Made by a program: the position numbers and the translations under genes. From Chlamydomonas reinhardtii (lineage: Eukaryota > Chlorophyta > Chlorophyceae > Chlamydomonadales > Chlamydomonadaceae), in NCBI RefSeq assembly GCF_000002595.2, contig NC_057019.1:7675932-7739931 (forward strand): a stretch of 64,000 nt of DNA, given 5' to 3'. Position 1 is the first letter of the stretch, and each line of letters starts with the position of its first letter. Below, piece after piece: positions 32,247 through 40,643 of the stretch. The notes under the pieces were generated by a model. The model was given only the letters and a program-made list of their open reading frames with translations. It was not told where the DNA came from and ran no database searches.

Positions 32247-33953
32247 CTACGACACCTCCCGGCCGCTCAGCAGCGACAGGGTTGTGAGCGGGCTCTTGCC
32301 CACCAGCAACGCGCTTACGAACTGCTTGACGTGTGTGCTGCCGCTATCGGCCTTGAGGTAGGCGAAGCCGTCAAAGGTGCTCAGTGCCGCCAGCGCCTGC
32401 GGCACCGCACTGCCGGGCGCCAGCAGCAGCCCCACCACCCGGTACTCGTCCATCTCGTAATCGTGCAGGCTGTACATCTGGCAAAATACCTCGTCAGCCA
32501 GGTGCCCGGGGCCGTCCTGCCCGCCTCCACCTCCCCCTCCGCCCCCTGCTGCTCCTCCCCCATAGGACGGCAGCTCCTCCAGTCGCGCCATGTACCCCGC
32601 CGCCACGTTGTCCGCCATGAACGGCGCCAGCAGTAGGTCGCCGTAGCGGTAGCTCACACACCACAGGCTGAAGCCCGAGGGAGGGAACTTGCGCCAGAAG
32701 TAAGTCTGCGCCAGGGAGGGTGTGCGCGAGTCAGTCAGACAGTCGAAACAGGAAAGGGTATTGATTGTACCGCTCCACGAGAGATGAGACGCAATTGGAA
32801 CGTCTCGAACATGGCCCCGCCCGCTGCTTGGCCTCACCAGCAGGTCATGGTGCTTCTTCTTGTTGTAGTTGTAGAAGCGCTTCCAACTGGCCATTGTGAA
32901 TCTGTGTGGGGGGGGGGGGCATTGTGTGGCAGGGCCAGCACCGGAGCGGTGAGCCTAGCACAGCATCTGCGGTGAATGTTGGCGATACATTGCCTGCGCG
33001 CGGCATTCGCAAGACGCTGTACGCTAGCCCAGAGTACGGTACACACATAGTACGGCCGCCCTGGCCCACCCAGTCCCCTCCACAGCCACCAAACAAGCAC
33101 CCCCTGTGGGCAGCGCCACAGCGAACCCTGCTTCTTGGCGGGAACGGTGGAAGAGTACACCCTCCCGCAATCCCCACCCCTGCTAGGGCCCCCTCGCACG
33201 CCTGCACTTACAGTGCCTCCAGCTCGTCCTCGCTGTCACTGTCGCCCCGCCCCGACAGGTCATAGCTGGTGGAGGCCATGGACAGCTCAGACTGGTTGGT
33301 GTAGCGGGAGCGGGCGTTGAAGCCGTGGGACGCCGACTCGCTGCCGCCGCCGCCGCCGCCGGCACCTCCCAGCCCCAACGTGACGGTGGCGGTGCCCCCA
33401 TGCGGCGTCACAGCCGGATCTAACAAGCCGTTGCCGTTGCCGTTGGCGTCTGCAGCGGCATCACTGCCATTGCCTTGCGCCCCTTCGGTTCCTTGCAAGA
33501 CGCCTGCACGAGGTTGACCGCCATTGCTGTTGGCCTCGCCCTCCTGCTGCTGCCCGTTGGAAGCTGCCGCATCGGATCCCTCCACAGTGGAGATGCTCCC
33601 CTGGGGGCTTTTTGGCGTTGCGCCTGCTGTCCCTGTTGCCGCCGGCCTACTGGCCGCGTCTCTCAGCTGCTCCTCTGCAACTGGTACGGGCGCGCCTGCC
33701 TCCTGCTGCGAGCCGGCGCGTGTCTTTTGGGCTACTACTGCAACGAAAGGGAGGTGTAGCATCATAAGCTTAAGGCCTTTGAAAGAGGTCTGCCTTCAAG
33801 GTCAAGGCCTCGTGTGCAGCAGCGGCGCAGCGAGGGCAGCCGCACTGGTGTGGGGCGGGCCGGCCCGCGTGCCGGGCGCCGCATCGACAGCGTGACCCCT
33901 AACCCACCAGGTGGAGCGGTACCTTGTGAATGAGTGCTAGCCCCGCAGCCCAT
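32247..33953 (-). CDS. Predicted N-myristoylated protein with an eEF1B-gamma (EF1G) C-terminal domain
   Basis: Four exons, 33953-33923, 33737-33212, 32901-32838 and 32705-32247, give 359 residues. It begins MGCGASTHSQ, a strong N-myristoylation plus palmitoylation start, encoded by a 31-nt first exon. Residues about 12-185 are Gly/Ala/Ser/Gln-rich and end in an acidic stretch GDSDSEDELEAL. From about 187 it follows the EF1G domain: MASWKRFYNYN (compare MDEWKRKYSN), TYFWRKFPPSGFSLWCVSYR (compare WFWEHFDKEGWSLWYSEYR), FMADNVAAGYMARL (compare FMSCNLITGMFQRL) and YEMDEYRVVGLLL. A Gly/Asp-rich insert splits the domain. True eEF1B-gamma carries an N-terminal GST domain that is missing here, so this is a separate protein, probably membrane-bound. 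Its role is unknown; translation-factor activity should not be assumed. Confidence 0.75.
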
Positions 33954-34502
33954 TTCAGCCAGGAACCTCAAAGAGGCATGCCCGCGGTACTGACGCTTCT
34001 CTTTCCTGGATACAATAGGTTGTTAGCTAGCAGCTTCTACGAGTTCGCTATAACGTTTAATCGGCCCGTGGCTGCAACGGGCAGCGGGCAAAACTTTCAG
34101 GCTGAAATGGTGTAGTGGAACACGTAGTGGCTACGGTCTGCAACGTGCTGTTAAAATTGTTGCAGTTTTGGCAGGCCGAGGTTCTACGGAGGCGTCAGCG
34201 CGTCACCTCGAAGTCGCTCGCGAATGGGTTTCCATGATTTCGCCAGTTTATCGCCCTTGCTGCTACTGCGACGCGAACACATTCAACTCCCCATACACGT
34301 TGATTCCAGCCATAATAGCGTTATAGTGCTGTCACAAAGACACAAAAGCGCCGACCGACACTTGCGGTTAAGGCCCAGACCCTTCCCTGCTATCAAAGCC
34401 ACCAGCACACTAGAGCTCGTGGCGTGGTGTGCTATCTGGAAATTGTGTATCAGCCCCGACTAAGGCGCCCTCGCAACTTGCGAGGACACGGAGTTACGCA
34501 CC
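33954..34502. other. Divergent intergenic region
   Basis: Separates the minus-strand EF1G-domain gene from the plus-strand 80-residue gene and must hold both promoters. No TATA box or named element was identified. Confidence 0.4.
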
Positions 34503-35120
34503 ATGGCAGCGGAGCAGCCCCGGAAGGACGCTGGGATGGGCAGGTCATTTCTCGCACGGGTAGGACCATGATGTCAACAGCTGTCGTAGCGGTGGGGGGG
34601 TTCGGAGCGCCGCACGCAGTCCAGTCTGGCGTCAAGTTTGCCAGTCTGACACCCGACGGCACGCCACAACAGCCACCTCGACATGTGGAGGGTCCCACCT
34701 CACCGCGGACAGGGACCCTCCACATTGCCTTTGGCTGCGTCTCACTCGTGCGTCTCATTGCTGCCCATCAGATTGCGGCCAGCGCGGAGGAGGACCCCAA
34801 GACCGCTGAGGCCTTCCTGGCACACAGGCACCAGCCGCCGCAGGAGGGCGACGCCAAGCCGCAGTGGGTTGACCCCGTCAAGCCTCTGACGGCTGAGGAA
34901 GAGGTGAGCAGGTGGCACATTGGTACGGTACAGGAGGTGGGCGAATGCACAGCGAGCGTGCGAGGGGCCGCGCGTGCTGTCGACCTGTTCAGCTGGGTTC
35001 CGCCCGCTTCGCTCAGCACCCCTGGCTGGCCGTTGCCCGCCTGCATCGCTGCCAACTTGCTCACAGCGGCTGTGGAAGGAGTACTCGCTCAACTTCGCGC
35101 GGCGGCTCAACAAGATGTGA
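34503..35120 (+). CDS. Small 80-residue protein, unrecognised
   Basis: Three exons, 34503-34559, 34772-34903 and 35067-35120, are all in phase 0 with normal GT-AG borders. The product begins MAAEQPRKDAGMGRSFLAR, has a middle EAFLAHRHQPPQEGDAKPQW and ends RLWKEYSLNFARRLNKM. It is charged, has no membrane helix and has an amphipathic C-terminal helix rich in Arg, Lys and aromatic residues. The size and tail would fit a small subunit or assembly factor of a mitochondrial complex, but I recognise no family. The middle and last exons are well supported by coding character; the first exon and its start are less certain. Confidence 0.55.
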
Positions 35121-35209
35121 GGCCAGCGCGCAGCAGGAGGGGGCAGGGGAGGGCACTGGCGCGGCACAGGTACCGGCGGCTGATGGACAGGCCGGGCGAA
35201 CCCGTAGCA

Positions 35210-35620
35210 CGGTGGTGGCGGCAGTGGCGGCCCCCGTGGCGGCAGCAGCGAGCGCCAGGCCCAATCGCGGCAGCGACTGCAGCTCGGGGTCTCAGTGACT
35301 GCAGATACATACGGAGTGGAGGGAACAAGCAAAGCCACAAGGTGGAGAGCGTGGTGCTGCCCGGACAAGCGGCGCCGGCGTGTAGGTTGAGACCGGCCGG
35401 TGCCTGGCTGTGCGACGGCTGCGTGACGCCCGACTAGCCTGGTTATACCGTACATACGTGTGCTACAGCGCACTGGCACTGCTTGGCCGGTGCCTGTGAA
35501 AACCGATACCGGCCAAGTCCAGGAGGTGAGGTTGTGCCGCCGGACCTTGGGCCTTGTTAATTGGTCTGATGTGGGCTCATGCCACTTTCCCCATGGCCAG
35601 TCTCAAGTGTCGTGCGGCTC
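35210..35620 (+). mobile_element. Divergent copy of the dispersed TnpB/Fanzor-like family (copy 2)
   Basis: Shares the block CGGCGCCGGCG(T)GTAGGTTGA with the tail-coding end of copies 1 and 4, followed by a CCGGCCGGTGCCTGGCTG stretch and, after a gap, TGCCTGTGAAAACCGATACCG. It is the most diverged copy, hence the oldest of the five. No intact coding part was found. Confidence 0.5.
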
Positions 35621-36029
35621 AACACTGCATTTGCTGCTTGCCTGGAGTACATCGCTGCATGGAACTGCGTCGGCGGGGTGGAGTGGGTGGATGAGGGCGA
35701 AGCACAGACGAACTGACGGATGCGACAATGATAGAACTGATGCGGTGCTGCGCTTTGTCACGTTGACATGGGGCCAGTATACGGTGGCTGATGAATCGTG
35801 GATGTGATGATAATGATGATGATTTGGGTGTATTGATTGTGTTTCTGCTTAAGGCGTGTGGTTCTGTGTGGGAAGACGGCATGCCCCTAACACCAGGTGG
35901 CAGTGCCATACCCGACATGTTGCCCCCCATCCGATCCCGTCCCGTCCTAAGGATTGCATTGGTTACAAGAGGGACCTGCTGACGCAGTTCACGAGCCAGT
36001 GACGTAGGGCTAAGGGTAGTATTGTAGGG

Positions 36030-36480
36030 CTAAGTCCCCGGAGCGGCAGTGGCGGCGCAGGGCCTGGCGGCGGCAGCGGCCCTGGGCCCAGCCGTGGCAG
36101 CGTGCATGTGCGTACGAGAGGGGGCAGGCAAGGCCTCGTGGCGGAGCCGCTGGATAAGTGCCTAAGTGGCGCCGGCGCGCAGGTTAAGCCCTGCCGGTGT
36201 CTGGTTTGCGGTCTTTGCTGGCGAGCATAGCGTGGCACGGTATGTGGAAGGCCGCAGCAGAATTTTGTTGCTAGTGGATTTCCTGCTGTTTGGTTGATTG
36301 CTGGCTGTGCGTGTGCTTGACAGCGGGTCGTGGCTGGACGCATGGCGGGCCGTGCCTGTACGAACCGACCCCGGCAATGTCGGGAGCTGGGTTCGACGCT
36401 TGAGGACTTGTACGGGCGACGTGGCGTGGGCGCAGCCCACTTTTTCCCATGCGAGGGGAATTGTCCATTCCATTATTTCC
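36030..36480 (+). mobile_element. 3'-end copy of the dispersed TnpB/Fanzor-like family (copy 3)
   Basis: Inverted relative to copy 1 and colinear with it from the Gly/Ala-coding low-complexity part through the tail region, the GTCTGGTTTGCGGTCTTTGC block, CTGTACGAACCGACCCCGG and GAGGGGAATTGTCCATTCC. The tail reading frame is decayed here. Confidence 0.6.
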
Positions 36481-37069
36481 AATGCAAGGGGAAACCATAT
36501 GTCTTGTCCACGTGACCACGTCACTCATCACACCAATGAACAATCTGCGCAGACATCCGACCACAAGCCGCCACGCGCCTGCTGGAGCCACACGTCTGTC
36601 TGGAAGCCGCGCCTCATGATCAACAACTGCTGCCCGGCTAACACACAGTTCGAGGCCTTTCCGTTTCCCGTGACTTGCGCATGCCGCTTCTTGAGGTTCC
36701 TTGGCACCCTACACATACTCTCTTTCATTCAAAATGCAGTCGGCAATTCAGCAGCATCAACACGTGTGCGTGTGAGCGCGCGCGATTGGTTCCCTTAATC
36801 CATACGCACATGCACACAGGGGCCGCCTGGCATGTGGCCCTGGGTGCTGTCATCAGACCCATGCACTGCCCCACATCATCTGCGCTGTAGTGCTGTACCA
36901 CTTGGGGGGCTGCTGCAACCCTGGGTTCGTAAACTCCAGACCCAGGTCTTCGCCCAATGCACCCATTGACCTCCGCACATAATGTCAACCCAAACAGAGG
37001 CAGGAAGGCACGCAAAGAACGTACGCACCACCTTGTGGACACACACACACGCGTTTTCCTTGTGCTCTT

Positions 37070-37071
<2 letters not shown>

Positions 37072-37105
<34 letters not shown>
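37072..37105 (+). repeat. AC dinucleotide microsatellite
   Basis: About 17 perfect AC units with shorter CA runs on either side (36990-37140). Confidence 0.9.
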
Positions 37106-37107
<2 letters not shown>

Positions 37108-37297
37108 CTGCACACACATAGACACACCTGCACACACACAGACGAACGGAGTCCCGTCGTCCCGACGACAATCCAGGCATTCCTCTCCGGTCCGAGCCTT
37201 ATCGTGTGTAGTATGTAGCCCCTTCAGTCATTTCAGTAATTTTTCATTTGGTTCTACGACAGCTCTCATCCGTGCTACCTCAAGCCTGGCCATTACG

Positions 37298-37942
37298 CTA
37301 GCTGCTCAGCCCCCAGCCGTTTAGCGACTCCAGCACTGCAGCGGGGTCATGCCGCACCCGCGTGCGTAGCCCCGCCAGCGCCGCCAGCGCGGCGGGCTGC
37401 TGTGCCGCGGCCACCTGGCCCGGTGCGACCGGTGTGGGCGGCGGTGCGGCAGCTCCCCCCAGCTGTACAAACGTGAGACCGGCGGACGAGGAGGCGAGCG
37501 GCGAGGTGGGTGTCGCCTCAGCCGCAGGCCCTTCACCAGCCGCCTGCCGCTGCTGCGCCTTACCGCCCTTGGCCCCGGTGCGGATGTTCTTATCAGAGAG
37601 TTCATTCAGGGTTTCGTCCAGCAGCGCAGACAGACCCGCCGCGCTGAGCCCCAGGCCCTGCGTCAGAGCGCGGGCGCCGTTCTGCTGCCGCATGGCCGAG
37701 GGAGGCCGTGGCGCAGGCGCGCCACTCGCCTGCTTCTTGCCGCCGCCTGGCTGCTTCTTGCCGCCGTTGCCGGATGCCTTGTTCTTAGTAGCATCCTTGC
37801 GAACCCCGAGTGACGAGGCCGGCAGCTTTCCGCTTTGCCGCTGGCTCTTTTGGCCAGGCTGCTTGCGGTCCTGCGTCGCAAGTGCACCCTTGCCACCGCC
37901 GCCAGCGCTGTGGCCCTTCGCCAACTTGCCGCCCTTCGGCAT
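37298..37942 (-). CDS. Basic low-complexity protein, unrecognised
   Basis: A single open frame of 214 residues from MPKGGKLAKGHSAGG to the stop at 37298; the frame extends 12 codons further to 37978. An acceptor-like CAG lies just 5' of 37966, so an upstream non-coding exon is possible. The first 80 residues are Lys/Gly/Gln-rich and basic, suggesting nucleic-acid or nucleolar association. One ordered-looking segment follows at about 105-125, ALLDETLNELSDKNIRTG, then an Ala/Pro-rich tail closing with RHDPAAVLESLNGWGLSS. No named family. Its promoter must lie in the 285 bp before the Hikeshi stop at 38228. Confidence 0.55.
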   Translation of the reverse strand: MPKGGKLAKGHSAGGGGKGALATQDRKQPGQKSQRQSGKLPASSLGVRKDATKNKASGNGGKKQPGGGKKQASGAPAPRPPSAMRQQNGARALTQGLGLSAAGLSALLDETLNELSDKNIRTGAKGGKAQQRQAAGEGPAAEATPTSPLASSSAGLTFVQLGGAAAPPPTPVAPGQVAAAQQPAALAALAGLRTRVRHDPAAVLESLNGWGLSS

Positions 37943-38067
37943 CCCGTCCTTATGGCGGTTCACTGATTGTAAATACAAACTCTGCTATCAACAAACCAAC
38001 ACACGTGTTGTTGCACGCCCGCAAAACGAAGCCACCGAGAGGTCGGCGAAGATTCCTCCAGCTAGCT

Positions 38068-38072
38068 TTACA
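38068..38072 (-). terminator. TGTAA poly(A) signal of the Hikeshi gene
   Basis: Plus-strand TTACA, 156 nt beyond the stop codon at 38228, the expected position for a Chlamydomonas 3' end. Confidence 0.65.
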
Positions 38073-38227
38073 CCGTGGGAATGCTTCGCTCTTCAAGTTA
38101 AGCTAGGTGGTCTGCTCAGGAGCTCGGACCAGGTTTCGTTTAACGTTGAAGTAAATGAAGTAAATGCTCAACGCGATTTGCCGGGCTCAGCCGCCAGCGA
38201 GGTCGCAAATGGCACAATATGCCAGTA

Positions 38228-39347
38228 CTATGAATTCAGCGACGCGGTGTTGCGAGTGAGGAAGTCGGGGTCGCGCCGGAACTTTTCTTGAAAGCGTGTA
38301 TACCACCTGGATCGGATGCAGGTACGACGTATGCCCCGGGGAGGGGTGTCAGCACCAGCACAACGCGTCCAGCAATACACCCAGAAGTCCCAGAGCGGCT
38401 CAACTGCTATGCCAAGAAGGCGTCTGCTACCTGTGTGCCCAGGGCAGCTGCGGCCACCGCACCCCGCCTTCACACGTCGTACTGATGCCCACGCTTAACC
38501 GCCCCCCCCCCTGCTGCTCACCTCTCCAGTGCGTTGGCTGGCACCACGATATGTGAGCCCATGTTTTGGGTCTGGAAGGACTCGAGGTAGCGGAACAGGT
38601 CCAGACCCACCCGCTTGGCGAACTCGGCCTTCGCGCCCACGGAGCTGCTTTCGCGAGCCACAATGTCCGCCGCCGCCTCCAGCGACACGCCGATCTGCAC
38701 CGACTGGCCGCCCACTGCCGCCGACACCACACTGCCGTCTTCAGCCAGAGGCCACTGTTGAAGAGAAGGACCAGGAGGAGGGCGTACGTACGGGAGGCAG
38801 TCAGGCCGTGCACGCAGCGCCAACGCAGCGGAGCAGGCTGCGTTCATGTGCACAGGACGGCGGAACCGCGCCAGGCGAGCATTGAACAGGTCCCTACCAC
38901 TATCACAATGGCTACTTTTACTCGCCTGCAGCGGCAGGACGGCACTGGGCTGGGCGTTGTGCACACAGCCGCGGTAGGCCCACTCGGCCTGCAGGGGGGC
39001 AGGAGGAGGGCGCATGCCGGTTCGCGTTGCATGCCAGCTCATATAAAGCAAGCATTACGACATGCGGCAGTGCAAAATCATTGTTGTGACTGTGCTTTGG
39101 CCCCCTGATCTGCTCAGAATGGTCCCGCCTGCCCACCCACGTTGCCAGCGCGCACGTACAGCCCCAGTGCCGCGTTGGGGTCCAGCACACTGCCGGGCAG
39201 CAGGAACAGCGCCACCTCGCGCATAGCCGCGTAGTTTGGAATGACCGAGGCGTCCAGCACCCAGTGCGTGGGGTCCACTTGCGTCAGGTTGTCGTGTGTA
39301 ATGGGCACCGTGTGCCCCACAAAGAACAGTCCGAACCCCGACGCCAT
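38228..39347 (-). CDS. Hikeshi/OPI10 family protein (Hsp70 nuclear import carrier)
   Basis: Four exons, 39347-39141, 38988-38926, 38754-38522 and 38306-38228, give 193 residues, the normal length for the family (human 197). It matches Hikeshi in order: FGLFFVGHTVPI start, WVLDAS, VALFLLPGSVLDPNAALGLY (compare [20 protein letters not shown]), WAYRGCVHNAQPSAVLPLQ (compare LLGFVTNGKPSAIFKI), VQIGVSLE, and the end HIVVPANALERWYTRFQEK (compare MFIPANVVLKWYENFQRR). In animals Hikeshi carries Hsp70 into the nucleus during heat stress by binding FG nucleoporins. The intron after exon 2 starts with GC (CAG/GCGAGT). ATG at 39347 is chosen because it places MASGFGLFF at the family start. Confidence 0.92.
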
Positions 39348-39660
39348 CGCTGTGCGCCGCTGGAGCCGCTGCCCACCAGTCCTATGTATAACTGGTTGCC
39401 CTTCAGTCGCCAAGCCGGCTGGCAACGATGCAAAGGCTTCCAAGCCGGCTGGCAGCCTTGCGGTCGCAATTGCCCCCCGAAAGACCCCCGTTGATGTCCT
39501 TTAAAGCTTTGCGTTGAAATAGTTACAAAGTATCAGCAGAAGATTATATTTGCACACTTTCGCCCTGATAAAGAGGCCTCTCGAGTGTTCTGGGCGCTTC
39601 CGGGCGTACACCCCATGCTTGGCCCCATCCGCAACCCCCGTTCCACGAGGACGACGAGGT

Positions 39661-39780
39661 TCCCTGAACCTGAACCTGACTGGCTGAGCCCCGACCCTGC
39701 CCCGCTGACCCTGGCCCTGCGCCGCTGACCCTGGCCCTGCCCCGCTGACCCTGGCCCTGACTGGCTGACCCTTGGTCGGC
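39661..39780 (+). repeat. CTGACCCTGGCCCTGCCCCG tandem array
   Basis: Three to four imperfect units of about 21 bp, flanked by shorter CTGAACCTGACTGG units related to those at 4028-4072 and 63620-63740. Confidence 0.7.
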
Positions 39781-40096
39781 AGCGTATGGTTATGGGCCAC
39801 CATGTGCATGTTCGGCAGTCGGCACACCCATCCCGAATGCTCGTTGGCTCAATCCACAAACCAAGAGGGGGTGGGTGCAAGGCTGCATGCGAAAGAGCGG
39901 AAAGGCGTGCTCTGGAAGTGAGAGCGGGCTGGCAGCGGGCGAAGGCGCCGGGATAGGGGAGGAGGGGGAGCGGAAGGGCCGCATGGCGGGGGGTTGAATC
40001 CGGATGCGGCGAAGCGCTGGGCGCCAGGGGTACAAATTCACTCCGGACTACTATACGTACAATTCCTGATAGCTGCTTGGAGTACATTAGCTACTC

Positions 40097-40148
40097 CACA
40101 CAGTATGAAGCTAGCAGACATGCACACAGTATGAAGCTAGCAGACATG
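40097..40148 (+). repeat. Perfect 26-bp tandem duplication
   Basis: The unit CACACAGTATGAAGCTAGCA plus GACATG occurs twice back-to-back. Confidence 0.85.
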
Positions 40149-40570
40149 CACGCACCCAAGGGGCTTTACAGCGAGGACACCGGTACGTGCCCGCAGTCGG
40201 GTTACGGGAACTGTCTGGGAGAGCCCAGGGGGCATTCACTAGTATTGACGCAGTGTTGCAGTGTCCATGCAAGTACGACCCTACAATACCCGCCACCACC
40301 CGCGCGACTGTCGCAGCCGCTTTCATCCCCCGCCTTTGTCAAGTCCATCGCTGTACCACGATCGCCTGTGTTCTAGATGTCAGATGTGGGGCCGCAATAT
40401 TCACGTCCCAATGCACATGCATGCTTATGTAAGGTACGGTAGTCTGCACACTGCTTGTTCCCTACTGACTTGCGCAAGTATGCCATGCACTGAATGACTG
40501 GGCGGGAGTGACGCACTGCCTGTGAACTATACCTTGCCACAACCATAGTCAAACGTATGGGTACCGTTGC

Positions 40571-40575
40571 TTACA
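40571..40575 (-). terminator. TGTAA poly(A) signal of the single-pass membrane protein gene
   Basis: Plus-strand TTACA, 69 nt beyond the stop at 40644; supports the modelled gene end. Confidence 0.6.
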
Positions 40576-40643
40576 CCGTTGATGCGGCCGCTGCCCCAAG
40601 CAGGAGTGGTCGATTCCTGGCCCGACGCGGTGCACCCACGCGC

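Larger units (their letters stand above)
35121..37297. other. Repeat-rich intergenic region
   Basis: No host gene seen. It holds two copies of the dispersed TnpB/Fanzor-like family (about 35210-35620 and 36030-36480) in the same orientation, an AC microsatellite (37072-37105) and unique filler. The flanking genes are the small plus-strand gene and the 3' end of the basic minus-strand gene. Confidence 0.5.
39348..40643. other. Intergenic region with simple tandem repeats
   Basis: Upstream region of the Hikeshi gene and 3' region of the membrane-protein gene. It holds a CTGACCCTGGCCCTGCCCCG array (39661-39780), a 26-bp direct duplication (40097-40148) and the TGTAA signal at 40571-40575. No gene is visible. 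Confidence 0.5.

Noticed and set aside
34424-35437. Single plus-strand protein of 337 codons
   Set aside because: The frame reads through two clear introns of the 80-residue gene and then into a transposon copy; splicing gives a much better coding product.
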